In this document: positions 34,054 to 46,029 of the stretch, piece after piece
Position numbering within the stretch: position 1 is the stretch's first letter
How the letters are laid out: each line of letters begins with the position of its first letter
Assembly (NCBI GenBank): GCA_026225945.1
Contig: JAMJFZ010001816.1
Location: 6,813,501-6,877,500 of the forward strand
DNA length: 64,000 nt
Source: Cricetomys ansorgei
Lineage: Eukaryota > Chordata > Mammalia > Rodentia > Nesomyidae
Reading direction: 5' to 3'
Notes under the pieces: generated by a model
Told to the model about the DNA's origin: nothing
Database searches by the model: none
Seen by the model: the letters and a program-made list of their open reading frames with translations, nothing else
Program-made: the position numbers and the translations under genes

Positions 34054-36944
34054 GATCTATCTAGCTATCATCTATCTATATATTCATGAGTTGGCAAGAA
34101 GGATAACCCACCACAGCGTGTGCCCATATTATCAGAGATTTGCTGTTTACCCCCATACAGCTCAGGTTAGAAGGATGAAATGTAATTATTTTTGAAAATT
34201 TAACTGAGTACAGGTAAAACTGACAGTTTGTCTATATTGCACTAGGAAATGCTTTCTCAGTCATGAAGACTCTGGGTCACGTGCCCTGAACACTTGTCCA
34301 AGACCACTGGGAAGAAGTGATGCTTGGTAAAAATCAGATCTAGACACCAGTTTCCCACTTCTGAACTGCTACATGTTTTCAGAGATTCACTATCTAAGTA
34401 ATGTACTGTTGAGTTCTTAAGTTCCTATTCTTTAAATTACTACTTGTAATCAATGGAGGCAGCCTCTTAATGTGTCTCAAGTCTAACTCTGTTTGATTAT
34501 ATTGAAAGAACTCTTCCTTTTAGGGATACATTTCATGAAAGTAAAGAATTAGGGCTACTTAAAACTTACTGTGAGCCAAAGGAGATATAGGATTATTATT
34601 TTTCTTTTCATGCTGGAATTTGTGGGTCTGGGCTTGCCTCTTCCTCAGCCTCCTCTGAGGAGCCTCTTTTTCTCCTACTTTCTATTTTCTAGCTGACAGA
34701 AACGAATAATCTAAGCAGAACACAAAAGAATAAGCAAATGTCTTCTCTGTAGAAGTTAAACCTAAATCATTCACATTACGACCCATGTCTGTGATGCCCA
34801 GATCTATTGCCTTTGCCACGGAACAGGATTCCTTCCTGTGAGATCTGATCAATTCTTACACCATTTATTCACTCAACTATTTGTTTAACCACTTGTGAAC
34901 AAATCCGTTTGCAGTTCTTTCCATAAAATATTATATAAAATTCAAGTAGAGATAAGGGAAAACTTGAAGACTAATGTAAGTTTTGTCTTCAAGTGCTGAA
35001 CAGTCTTAATAGGAAAATAGATGTATACAAGTTAAAATAACAACAAATCGACTTGCATTAAAAATCTAATTTGTTATTCACCAGGATATGTGAGATATGA
35101 TATGGGATATGAGAAGGTAAGTAGGTTTTGGAAGGATGTTCAGAATCTGGCAGATAGCTTTCAGACAGTCTGAACATACACAGACATGGAATCTGTGATG
35201 CACAGGGCCAGGCTTGGGAACAGTGGGTTGGTCAACCTTCTTTCAGTAGAGAATCTATAAGGAAGTAATTGAAATTAGTCCTGAAGCAGAAGTGGAAGAC
35301 CCCCCCACACACACACACACCAAATGCCATGAGAGACAGTATGGATTGTAGTCCTACAGATCAGCAGCTCTCAGAAAGTTCCTATGCTTCCCAAGCTCCT
35401 TCAAGAATGAAGATCCCTGGCTAAAAACGTCAAGAAGAAACATGACAACAACCCACCCCCACCTCCTGAGGCTCACATCCACACCAAAGCATGCTACAGG
35501 TATGAGGGGTTCTGCTATAAATGGCACCTACCACCTCTGTTCACCCTTTGCTCACCAGTTTGGATAGGAAAACTTTTAGTTTAGTTTAACAGGTGTCATA
35601 TTTCCAATGTGGACTATTCCTCAGAAGAACATTTGGATATTTCTGCAGAGAGTAAAACCAAGCCACTTAAATAGGAAGTGGTATGTGGACTTTCATTTTT
35701 TAAAGAGGGAAATATGAAAGTTAAGTGAATTAAGCAGAGCTGGGATATAATCTGTCCACTCTGTACGTAATGCGTTGTTCTTCATGGCGCCCATCACCTC
35801 CACAGCTGGATTTGTAGGTTTTATTGTTCTCAGGAACTATCGACTATGATACATCATCATAATGTTCAACAAGTTTGACAAGATTCTCCCACCAGAATTT
35901 ATAAAGTGATGAGTTCCTTCAAATATTAACACGCTTAACAAATATTGAATGAACTCCTATGGCAATACCAAAGCTTATTGACAAAGCAAAGGAAAACAAG
36001 CTAAACACAAACGTAGTCATCATGGCTTCTAGTTGATGAAGGTGTGTCTGGAGCAAAGAAAACACCTCTCAACTCTTTGTAATAATAATTAAAGTCAGTT
36101 AAGCCATTTGATAAGGTTGTTATATATGGCTTTGACTGAGGTGTTTTGTGCACTGTTCATAATTATAACTAAATTTAGATTTTAGAAAGAGAGTCTGCAC
36201 CTTCTAAGTCAGTGCTTTAGGAGTACGGAGTCCCCTACTAAGACTGGCTAGCTGGATATTTTATTTCTCTTGGGATGTTGCAGTGAGATAGAGAAGCATT
36301 AATGATTTCTCTCCTGCAAGTGTCTAAAACCACAAGCATTACTTAGCAAGTATTTAGCAATGTTGATGTCAGTGCTCGGGAAATACAGCTGCCACAAAAA
36401 GCAAGTTTTCTGAGATCTACCAAGGGAAGAAGTCAATAATATGTGTAGACATTAAAAATAGAAGCTTTTGATGCTTTCAGTGAGCATTAGAATTAAGAAC
36501 ACAGCCTAAGAGAAGCATATTTATATACTCCTTTGCCTTCTAAAAAAAAAAGCTTAGATGTCTTCATTCTTCAAGAATTTTATTTTTAATTGACAAAATT
36601 GGGTGTTTTGGTGTACAACATGTGTTTCTATGTGTATATTTTATGGAATTGTTAAGTCAAGCTGAAGGTTGAGAATAGAAATTATTAAGCTGTCATTAAT
36701 ATCTTACATTCAACAAATACATCCCAGAAGAATGTGTGTTTTCATGCACAGAGAAGCTTCTGAGTGCTGTTAATAACCTGGCTAATGGCTTTTAGAGGAT
36801 GGAGGGAGAGGCAGCCTTGGAAATTGGGGAAGATTCTGTTGAATTATTATACTGGTGGCAAGGTAGAAGAAATTCTAATGTTATAAAACTTTTGCAAAAT
36901 CAACAGTTGGTACACAAGAAACAATGAATGTATGTTTCCAGAAG
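33681..36944. other. Mostly unique sequence, with an ancient-repeat suspect
   Basis: 34855-35130 (ATTTATTCACTCAACTATTTG, then a 'cttcaagtgctgaacagtct' line) may be a decayed MIR/L2 copy. The (AC)n at 34019-34047 and a short C/AC run at 35301-35321 are the only simple repeats. Confidence 0.4.
34019..34047. repeat. (CA)n microsatellite
   Basis: About 14 uninterrupted CA units, followed by CTAT/ATCT words to 34083. Confidence 0.95.
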
Positions 36945-37053
36945 TATTTACATGTAGTTCTCATAATTGTCAAGAGACTTTTATAAAGAACAGTGCAGAT
37001 GAGAGGCTGAAATCGTGTTGTGTCTAGCTCTCATTTCTGGCTTCGCATTATAA
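36945..37053. repeat. Copy 2 of a diverged 110-bp dispersed sequence
   Basis: TAGTTCTCATAATTGTCAAG, ATGAGAGGCTGAAATCGTG and TTCGCATTATA correspond in order and orientation to 30925-31034. By eye about three quarters of positions agree. Confidence 0.55.
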
Positions 37054-37217
37054 TCCTGTCGAGGAAATTCACTCTAGCTTGATCACCTCCTTCTCTGTAA
37101 TGGCTTCGGATGCTGGCAGTCTATTTGTATAGAGATTTTATCCCAATACTTGGCTTAGGAAAGAACACTATGTTAAATGTGATTTCTTTCATTGATTTTC
37201 AACTTTCAGAATGAGCT

Positions 37218-37320
37218 ATTGGCCATGTACTGTAGCATGGATGTTGAATGTTCCTGAAAGAATCACATGTCAAAATCTTGGCTCCTGGGGTGGTGCTATT
37301 GGGAGCTGCTGTGGAAATCT
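37218..37320 (+). mobile_element. MaLR-type LTR 5' fragment, sense
   Basis: GGATGTTGAATGTTCCTGAAAG, CAAAATCTTGGCTCCTGGGG and GGTGCTATTGGGAGCTG mirror the opening of MLT1-like LTRs. It stops abruptly at about 37320. Confidence 0.42.
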
Positions 37321-37914
37321 TTGCCACTCTTTACATTTGACTAATGGTTGTCTAAGCTTAATGCATGGTTATTATAACTTTTACATCTGATCATCCACCT
37401 CCACTATTTTAGGAATCTTAATGTTCCTATTTTCTTGTATTGTTTGTACTTTTTTTCTAGAATATTTATTAAGAGATTGTCTCAGAACAAGTGATTAGAA
37501 GATAAATATCCTGAATCTGTACATCTCTAAAAACGTCACATGTGCCCTCCATACCAACACTGGGTACCAGTTTGACTTTCATCTGTGACCCGCACAAACT
37601 CTCATTTCATACAAATTTATTACCCATGGTTGGAGGTCCAGGATAGGTGTCAACAGGCTAAAATTAAAGTATGGCAGTCTGCTTTCCTTCTGTCTCCCGC
37701 TTGTGCTGGTGTCTGGATTCAGTTCTCTGTGCCTGTGGTTTGGAAAGTCCAATTCCCTTGCTCCCTGTGAACGCAGGCTGCCTCTGCTTTCAGAAAGAAG
37801 TGATGACACTTTTCCATTCATGTCTTTTAACGCCACCCCAAAGCCAGGACTTCCTGACAGAGGGATTGCATCATACCCTTGAATAGGTTCTTTCCTTTTT
37901 TCAGCTGAATATTA

Positions 37915-38285
37915 TTTGTAATTACATACAAAGTAGCTGGTTTCGTTATGGCATTTTCATACATACTTAGTTTGGCTAGTCCCCCACTCTCAACCTGCCC
38001 TCTCCCCGTCCCCTTTCTACCCCCACCAACTCTGCTTGTACCCTCTCTCCCTCATTTGCCCTTTCCACATTCATATCACCAGTGCTCTGTGACCCTCCCG
38101 ACCCTTCCTCTCAAGCTCCCCACACTTCGCAGGTCCGTTTCTAATGCTTTCCACATCCGTCAGTGTTCCTGGAAGTTTCATAATTCCATTTTCTCTTCAC
38201 AGCTGGATAAATTCCCATGTCTTCTTCTGCCATTACTCTCCTCCTACCTAGGCATGGAACGTTCTCATGTAAAAGTTGTGTGAGT
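37915..38285 (-). mobile_element. L1 3' end, antisense
   Basis: TACATACAAAGTAGCTGGTT and TATGGCATTTTCATACATAC open a reversed L1 3' UTR with a C-rich block. CACAGCTGGATAAATTCCC then matches the reversed ORF2 'cagctgaataaattcc' line. No clear duplication is visible. Confidence 0.6.
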
Positions 38286-38431
38286 CACATGGAAGTTTGT
38301 AGATTGTAAGAGATAGGGTTCCACCTGACAAAAATTTTGGCTTAATGTTGCCTCACCAAAGGTAAACAACCCTTTCTTTTCCTCTGTCCAACTTCTGGTA
38401 AAAGAAACTCTTAGCTTTACCTGCTGGCTTT

Positions 38432-39295
38432 GTGGCTACATATACATCATCATATACATCATTATATATAATACATATACATCATATACATACACATCAT
38501 CATATACATATACATCATACACCATATACATCATATACATACACATCATCATGTACATATACATTATACACCATATACATACACATCATATACATATACA
38601 TTATACAGCATATACACACACAACATATACATATACATCATCATATACATATACATTATACACCATATACATACACATTATCATGTACATATACATCATA
38701 CACCATATACATATACATCATCATGTATGTATACATACATCACATACATATACAGCATATATACAGCATATACACACAACATATACATATACATCATCAT
38801 ATACATATACATATATACACCATATACATACACATCATCATGTACATATACATTATATACCATATACATATACATCATATACATATACATTATAAAGCAT
38901 ATACATACACATCATATATACATATACATCATACAACATATACATATACATCATCATTTACATATACATCATACATACATATACACATCATCATCATCAT
39001 ATACATATACATTATCCACCATATACATATACACCACAATATACATGTACATCATATACATATACATCATCATATACATATACATTATACACCATATACA
39101 TATAAATCATCATATACGTATACATCATATACATCATCATATACATATACATTATACACCATATATAGATACATCATATACATATACATTATACAGCATA
39201 TACATACACATCATATACATATACATTATACAACATATACATATACATCATCATTTACATATACATCATACACATATGCATACGCATATACATAC
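38432..39295. repeat. (CATATA/CATCAT/CACCAT)n minisatellite
   Basis: About 860 bp is composed of ATACAT, CATCAT, TTATAC and ACACC words. There is higher-order structure: the AGCATATACATACAC block at 38896 recurs at 39195, and TCATCATTTA at 38951 recurs at 39248 (offsets 299 and 297). Because the array lacks stop codons in two plus-strand frames, it creates a 398-codon open frame (38432-39628) rich in Tyr, Thr, His and Ile. I do not consider this a gene. Confidence 0.93.
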
Positions 39296-39450
39296 ATTCT
39301 TCATATTCTTTCGCTGCCAACAGCCACATCTACGGTCTCCTCAGCTTTTTCTAGTGCCACAAATTTTGGAACTGCATTAAATGTAAAATCTGCCCTAGAA
39401 ACTTGGATTGTTAATATCATTGATTTACCTCAGAAAGCTTTTGCCCTTTT

Positions 39451-39659
39451 CGGAGTTGGAGAGGTGGCTCAGATGTTTAGAGTGCTTGATGCTTGTCCAG
39501 AGAATCCAAGTTTGATTCCTATCACCAACATCTGGGTGCTTACTGCTGCCTACAACAAGTTCCAGGGGGCCTGGCACCCTCTTCTGGTCTCCTGGGATGA
39601 TTGCATGCACACTCACAAACACATGTAAATAAAATAAAATAAATATAAATATAAATAAG
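39451..39659 (+). mobile_element. B2 SINE, sense
   Basis: GGAGTTGGAGAGGTGGCTCAG, AAGTTTGATTCCTATCACC and GGCACCCTCTTCTGGTCTCC, followed by (AAAT)n/(AAATAT)n, form a complete but diverged B2. Confidence 0.9.
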
Positions 39660-40189
39660 TCTAAAAAATGCTTCCATCCTTAAAAAAAGCTTCCTGGTAT
39701 TTTTATGATATCGGAACTAACTTCCAATTGCTCCTAATCATTTTTTAAATTTTATTATTTTAATATTCTTAATAAATCATATCTAGATTTTTACACTGTG
39801 CTATATCAATAATATTTATCCTGAGGCCCAAGAAGGAGATTAACAAAATAAGATTTAGCTTGAAAAGGAGGGAAGCATTTGGGATAGTTATTGTTTGTTT
39901 AAAATCATTGAAGAAGAAAAAATATATAATTAAAATTTTCCTTTTTAGCATTCCCTAAGCATGGGAATCACAGAAGCTCTATGTGGCTCAGACAGAATGA
40001 GCTTCCAGAACTCTCTCTATATAGGACAGTGTGAAGCAGTTCCTACCATTTCAACAAACGAGTGTCTTTGAAACACTGGACTCAAACACTTTTATCCAGA
40101 ATGTCTTCTTGTCCTGGTGATTACAATAGCAAGGTAGAGAAAATAAATAAGGCTGGCTGTACAAACTAACATTGTAATGAAGATCTAAC
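39660..40189. other. Unique AT-rich sequence
   Basis: Nothing recognised. It borders the CpG-rich patch. Confidence 0.5.
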
Positions 40190-40545
40190 TTCATTATCTC
40201 CGGAAAGAGCGGTTAGGAGGCGCAGAGGAACGGGTATTGCTGTTCTGTGCACTCTGCAAGGAGAAGGAAGCAATTTGAATAAAATATCTAACAAATAAAC
40301 TGGTGGCGCTTTGTCAGAAGTGTGGCGTTGGTCTCCACCGGAAGTCTGTGAGGAGCGTAGAAGGTCTGTAACGAGGAGGAAGGCTTTGCCCTGGTCTGCC
40401 ATGCATTGAACACCGGGAAATCTTTCCCGCAACTGTCTCTGTGACCTGTTTGCGCATGCCTGGCCCCATGCTCCGATCCTCTTCAGGCCAGCCGCCAGCT
40501 TCAAGCTCACCTGAGCCCCCTGACGTTACTACCTAACAAACGATG
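40190..40545. other. CpG-rich patch of unknown origin
   Basis: There are 14 CpG dinucleotides between 40201 and 40500, against almost none in neighbouring kilobases, with GC content visibly above background. A 114-codon frame covers it on the minus strand (40166-40510) with no recognisable domain. AATAAA-like words (40278 and 40294) followed by a CpG-rich GGCGCT/GTGTGGCG block could be the R/U5 end of a fairly young LTR. A small orphan CpG island or a first exon are alternatives. Confidence 0.4.
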
Positions 40546-40744
40546 GCTTTTCTTATCTCATTCAGATTTGCTGTACATTCTGATTTGGAGACTTGTGTGA
40601 TTTTCATCTGAAGTAATTATTTTCAAATATACCAAAATTCCTTACCGGCTACAAAGGATGCTTCAAAAGAGCCATGTACTTCTTTTTTTTTCTACAAAGT
40701 TGCCTATGAAGACAACCATAGAAAAGAACTCTTTGAAAACTTTT

Positions 40745-40870
40745 AGTCACGGAGTGGTGGTACATGCCTTTAATCCCAGAACTCGGGACGCAGAGGCAGG
40801 AAGATAGCAAAAACAAAACAAAACAAACAAAAAAAACCACAACAATAAAAAAAAACAAACAAACAAACAA
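40745..40870 (+). mobile_element. B1 SINE, sense, missing its 3' half
   Basis: GTCACGGAGTGGTGGTACATG, CCTTTAATCCCAGAACTCGG and GACGCAGAGGCAGGAAGAT give the first ~65 bases. It then jumps straight to AGCAAAAACAAAACAAAAC and a long A-rich tail with CAAA units. The internal half with CCAGCCTGG is absent. Confidence 0.85.
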
Positions 40871-41027
40871 AGTTTTTTTCTTGAAGTATTAAGGTTGATG
40901 AGTTTGTCAATCCAAAATGACAGTGAATGATTAGGTCACAGTTTCCCTGTTTAGGGTTAAAATCACCTTTTTGTGCTTTGTTTTGTTTTTCTGGGTTATT
41001 ACCTCAAAAGTAAAAAACAAACCTTGT
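40871..41027. other. Unique spacer
   Basis: No feature seen. Confidence 0.5.
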
Positions 41028-41480
41028 GTTAGTGAGGATAAGAAAAATGGAAACCCTTGCGTGTAAACAAGTGCAGATAACTATCACATGGTCCATTTAT
41101 CTTGCCTGAGTATGAATGGAAGGAAAACGAGCTCAGCTGTGAAGAGAGGTCTCTATTCCCACTCCTGCAGTATCATTCAAGACAGGGTAAGCGGTCAACC
41201 TGGGCATCTCTCAGTGGGTGAATGGGAAAAGAAAGTCTGGCGTGTAGATACAGTGGGATTTCATTCATCCATAGAAGGAGTGGAATCCTTTCGTTGTGGC
41301 AAAATGGAGCTAAAGGACATTAAGTGAACCAACCAGCTGCAGAATGACATACTGCATTCATCTTCAAAGTTGAAAGTGAAAAGGTTGATTGCTAAGTGGG
41401 AGTAGAAGAACTATTACTGCAGGTTAGGAATTGTGAATGCAGTGGTACACAACTGTACGTACTTTGCACTGGGACTTGTC
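41028..41480 (+). mobile_element. Ancient L1M ORF2 end and 3' UTR, sense
   Basis: GTGAGGATAAGAAAAATGGAAACCC..., CAACCTGGGCATCTCTCAGTG, GGGTGAATGGGAAAAGAAAG, GGACATTAAGTGAACCAACCAG and AGAATGACATACTGCATTC follow the final 300 bases of L1M ORF2 in order. It has frameshifts throughout. A G11 run follows at about 41626. Confidence 0.7.
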
Positions 41481-41639
41481 AGTGTTCAGAACTATGAAAC
41501 GTAAACTTCTATGTGTAACCTCTGGCATGTTGTCAGTAGGAGTCCATTGAGATGCATCCACAGTCTTAAATGTGAAAAGAAAAGATGTAGAATTTAATGA
41601 CCTAAGCATTCCATTTCATGAATTGGGGGGGGGGGTTAT

Positions 41640-41900
41640 CAAATAAATAAATCACAGAAGAAGAAGGAGTTAAAGAAGCATAGAAAACAATAAAGCATAA
41701 AGCAGACAAAGAAAAGGAAGCTCCACCAAGACAACTACAGCTCAGACGTGACTAATAATATTGACAAAACATTGGCAAGACAGATAGGGAAATGCGAAAG
41801 AGAAAGAATGCATGTAAACAGCAGAAATATAAAAGAATCGGACTGCAAGTGCTATGTTACAAAAATAGAAACTGGAAAAGCACATTTTCCTAGTATATTT
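41640..41900 (+). mobile_element. L1M ORF2 internal fragment, sense
   Basis: AATAATATTGACAAAACATTGG, CAAGACAGATAGGGAAATGCG and AAAGAGAAAG match the ORF2 'attgacaaa...ttagc.agac.gac.aag' line. It lies downstream of the 3' end above, so it is a separate copy or a rearrangement. Confidence 0.5.
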
Positions 41901-42102
41901 GAAAGCTTTGAATAGATGGTTATATTTTTAGAAAACTTTTACTTTGTGAAGTTTCTTTGAAAAGTAACTTCATATTTAAATAATTCTATATTTTTTCACA
42001 GTAGGTTTTTTTTTTAAAAAGAGAATATTACTAGATCATGGGGGAAATATTAGGTTGCCTTCATATGAACTATTTTAAGTGATCAAAAAAACCATATCAC
42101 TC

Positions 42103-42573
42103 TGTTAGGCTCTGCTATTGTTGTACTGAATATCTGAGGGAAACAATTCAAAAGGAGAACTTATTTATTGACGCTCATAGCTTCCCAGGCTTCCGTCCTT
42201 GGTTGGCTGGCTCTGCTGTTTCTGGGCTGTGGTAAGGATGAACCTTATGAGGGAAGGGAGCCACAAGACCAAGTTCTCACCTTGTGGTGGCCAGGAAGCA
42301 GAGGTCTAGGTAGCAGGGAGGTGCTGGGGCAAAATCCACCCTTTACAGAAAAGCTCAGAGTGACACACTTCCTGTGAGCAAGTTCACCTTTCCACAGTTC
42401 ACCACCTCCCTATATCTAGTCAAATTTAACCCCTGATGAATAGACCCACTGATAATGGCAATCCAGTCAAAGCTGTGTCTGTGGATACTTCTCCCATAAA
42501 GAAACAAGTCTTCAGTTAGCCATCTTTTTCTGGTGGTGGGGGTAGAGGAGATTTCATATCCAAACAATTATAA
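42103..42573 (-). mobile_element. MaLR-type LTR, antisense
   Basis: The left edge TGTTAGGCTCTGCTATTG, ATATCTGAGGGAAACAATTC, CTTATTTATTGACGCTC and GTCCTTGGTTGGCTGGCTC are the reversed 3' part. GTGGCCAGGAAGCAGAGG is in the middle. The right edge, whose complement reads GTTATAATTGTTTGGATATG, is the MLT1-like 5' start. It is a solo LTR with no viral genes beside it. Confidence 0.65.
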
Positions 42574-44529
42574 CTCCATTCCTTATGAGAGACAACCAGT
42601 TCTTCATGCTAAAATCTACCAAGAACAGCCTGAGAGTGAAAAGCTCAGAGAACTAACATTCAACAATATAAATATTAAAATTTGAACATAGTGTAAGTAA
42701 TGAGTAACTTGCATCCTTGTGATATATTATTATACTGTGCATCATGATTAAGTTGTATGAGAGGCAAAGTCAACTTTTCCTTGATTGGCTGGCACCAGTG
42801 CTTCCACAAGGAAGAAATAGGCTTCCTCCAAAATTTAATGTACGCCAGAATATCCAATACAACTTTCTGGTCCACATCAACGGGTGCAACCCGACATTCC
42901 AACTCGGAGCTAGGGGAAGGTTGCTTTTCTAATTTTGAGAACTTATACGACTCCTGCCTGTGGCTTGCCCCATAATAAAACTGCTATGTAAATTTTAGAG
43001 CCCGAATTCAGGATACCACATGTAAAGGGGGGGATGTCCTCTTCCTCAACCCACAAACGTTGAGCTGATAGGTTAGAGAGCATAGCTTCCTTTGCAAGGT
43101 ATCACATCACAGGAATCGTACTGACACCAGAGAGGAGCCATTGATCCCTTAGCAATGTGCATCCCAATGTTGTGTGTTGAATTCTTGTTGTCTTGTCTGA
43201 TCCTACCTTTGTGCTTGTTATTTTTGGATACACCAATAAATAGGTGCAACCTACCCAGCCTCAGTCTCCAGGAGCGTCAAGGACCACAGTCCTTAAACGT
43301 CCTTACAATTGACTCCTTATCATGTAACAGAAGAAGGAATGTCATAGACTCCCCCAATTTTGTTTGAAAGCTTTAATATTCAGTGTGATGTTTATAAATA
43401 GATCCATTTTGTGGTGACTCGGTTGAGGTGAGGCCATGAGGCTCATACCCTCACAACAGGCTTAGTGTCTATGCAAAGAGAACGAGACCCAGACCTGCTT
43501 TTCCTCTGCCATTTGACACCTGACAGGGGTCCACTTGAAAACCAGGAAAGGGACTTTCCCCAGAACTTGACCATGATGATACTATGATTTCCAATTTCTG
43601 GGCTTCATTATAAAACAAACAAATGAATGGAGAAGATGTATTTCAGTTTTTTAAACTACTGATCTGACTATTTTATTTTCCAACCCTAGCTAGCTCTCAT
43701 ACTGACTTAGAGTGAGCAAACAAGAGAAAGAGTGTGACAAGCCCTCTGTCGATCAGGAAGGATCCTTGTGGATCTAATTAGCTTCCTTCCAGTGTAGCAA
43801 ATCAGCTGATCTTTGTGAGCAGATGCTGACAGAAGTACTGATTGACTCATCATTGAAATTCCCGGATCCAGGTTTGATGGTGTTTTCTAACACTGGAAAT
43901 AGGCATGTCAATAAAAGTGTTAACATCTTAGAATTAAATCAAGAGCAATATAGAATATTCCCATGTGCTTTTTAGCTTTACTGAACATTTACATTTTTAA
44001 TAGTGTTAGGAAGAGGTGAAGGGTAGATATTTTAAATATTTTGCTGCCAATTCAAAAATAATCTAGGTGCAGTTCCCCTCTGTTCCCGAATATTTTACTC
44101 TTTTCTAAAGAGTCTCTTACTGAACAGTATGATAGTATTATGACTTGTAGCTTTCAGAGGTTAGAGCTGCATCTTCCCCAGATTGTATACTAAAGCCATA
44201 TCAGTGATATCTCCATGTTTTCAGGCAGACATGGGTCAATGTGTTAAGACTGGAAAATTTGTTAACGAAAATTATTTATGTTTATTTAAAAAATTAATAG
44301 AAATTAATAACACATCAGGATGGGTGTTTAAGCTCAACAACAAATCTTGGAAAGACATGTTTTCTCTTTTAATCATCATTATAGGCAAATTCCTTAAATA
44401 ATTCTATAGAACCAATGCTATTATAAATAGCGTCAATAATAGCAACACGGAAGTAGAATGCACAGCTTTTGAGTTTGACATACCATCTTTTCAGACACAT
44501 CTCCTTTGTATTGTTTCCCTTTGTTTAAA
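42574..44529. other. Unique sequence, a weak LTR trace
   Basis: GAGGTGAGGCCATGAGGCTC near 43425-43500 resembles MaLR text but is too short. Frames at 42744-42975 are under 75 codons without a recognisable domain. Confidence 0.4.
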
Positions 44530-45110
44530 AACCAAGTGTCAAGGTGATCACCTTTGATCCAATTGCTCTACCCTCTGCTTGTCTTAAACCGCAATGCAGT
44601 TCATAAGCACTCATGAAGAAACTCACATCATCTGGACAATTGTCTCACTGTCCAGTAAAGTCTAAGGAAAACTGTCCACACCAGACCAATAGGCTTTCAG
44701 CTGCCTGCAGAAGTATGCAAAATCTGTAAAATAATGCTAATAACTTAGCCTTATCTTCTTCTTGCCTTAATTACAAAATAATGTGCTGTGAAACTCAAGT
44801 TGGAATATGTTCAGCTAAAAATATGTGTCTGAGATCTTTCCTGTTGCAGTATAAACATTGACCACTGCTCTGTGGAAGCCTTTTTGAAACAGTACAAAGC
44901 AAATCTCTTCCTCGTCATTTATGGCAAAAGCTTGTCATGCTACTGTGTCACACATGTTTCCAATTAATCTCCTGCCAGGCTATCTGATTGAACTATACAA
45001 TCACTGAATGTTTTAAAGGCATCCCTAATTTGAAGCTCAGCCATAGGTTAAGCAGTCAAACTGTTGGTTGAACTATCAAACTCAAAGTACTTGTTTAACA
45101 TAAACAAATC
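44530..45110. other. Unique tract with enhancer-like appearance
   Basis: About 580 bp is free of repeats and low complexity, with AT-rich motif words (CCTTAATTACAAAATAATG, CCAATTAATCTCC). It starts with a palindrome overlapping a TCF/LEF-type word. This is a candidate for conserved non-coding DNA by appearance only. Confidence 0.35.
44541..44559. promoter_or_regulatory. 14-bp palindrome overlapping a TCF/LEF-type word
   Basis: AAGGTGATCACCTT (44541-44554) is a perfect palindrome. The overlapping CCTTTGATC (44551-44559) fits the TCF/LEF consensus CTTTGAT. A single site can occur by chance in 64 kb, so function is only a possibility. Confidence 0.3.
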
Positions 45111-46019
45111 ATTTCACAGATACAAGCATGGGTAATGGGGTATCATAGTAGGGGAAGACAGATGCCTTTGCTTCATTTTGTCCTTATACCCGGAACATTA
45201 TAATGCTTATTTTTTAATACTAAAAACAAGGTACAAGGAAACATTTGCATTTATTACAGTATAGACAAGTAATCTGAATAATTCAGCCTCTGTTTACACA
45301 GCACAAAGTGAGGTCCAGATCTCATACATATTCATGATTAGTGTGGGAAATCAGATGAGACAGTTCAGAAACCACCCTAACTCTGCATAGTTCAATTTGT
45401 TGGTCCTGAGTGGACGGATTCATCAGGTAATTATCATGGTACCACTTTATCATGAAGTGGAGATACCAAAGAGAAGAAAACGCCCCTTTGTTTTCAACTC
45501 AATTCATACCTCATTACTGCAGGTTCACAGAGGGAAGCCGTGGGTTCAGCTGTGGAAGTGGACTGTTAGCAGACTCTCCGAATGCCTGGTCTGCAGTTGC
45601 AGTGGAGACGTGGCAGGTCTCTTTTGCCTTCTTCTCATTTTCTACCCCAGCTTTTGTCAATTCATGAGAGATGTCACTTATGTCTTAGATCCCTGAAATC
45701 TCATGCAATTGAGTGACTCTACCACCTTGTGAAACAGTTATTTGGAAGGCAGTGATTCTTCTGGCACTGGGAAAAGAATGGTGTCTTTTGCAAAAACACT
45801 CTAGAAGAAAGGAGTTGGCTTGTAGCTATAAGGCTGCTTAAGAAGGGTGTAAAACAACACCTTCTAAGACACAGGCAGAAAATGTAAAACCTCCGTCCTC
45901 TTTCTCTTAGTTACCTCTAGTGTCTCCTATACTGGTTCTCTTTATGTTGTTAGAAAGCAGCTAAACAAGCGAAGGGATCGATAAAAAACCTTGGAGGGAC
46001 AACCTTAGCCTGGTTAGCA
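45111..46019. other. Unique sequence, nothing recognised
   Basis: Frames of 99 and 71 codons (45397-45696) overlap each other and have no recognisable domain. Confidence 0.45.
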
Positions 46020-46029
46020 TCAGAGCTAT

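Noticed and set aside
38432..39295. CRISPR-like array
   Set aside because: The repeats have no unique spacers, the units are 6-bp words, and the genome is mammalian.
38432..39628. 398-codon open frame as a gene
   Set aside because: Made by a stop-free minisatellite and a B2 SINE. The composition is a Tyr/Thr/His/Ile repeat with no domain.
40166..40510. 114-codon minus-strand frame as an exon
   Set aside because: Raised CpG lowers stop frequency, which explains the open frame. No domain. Kept only as part of the CpG patch.
42103..42573. A provirus with genes
   Set aside because: Only LTR sequence is present. No gag, pol or env-like protein is visible anywhere beside the LTR copies.
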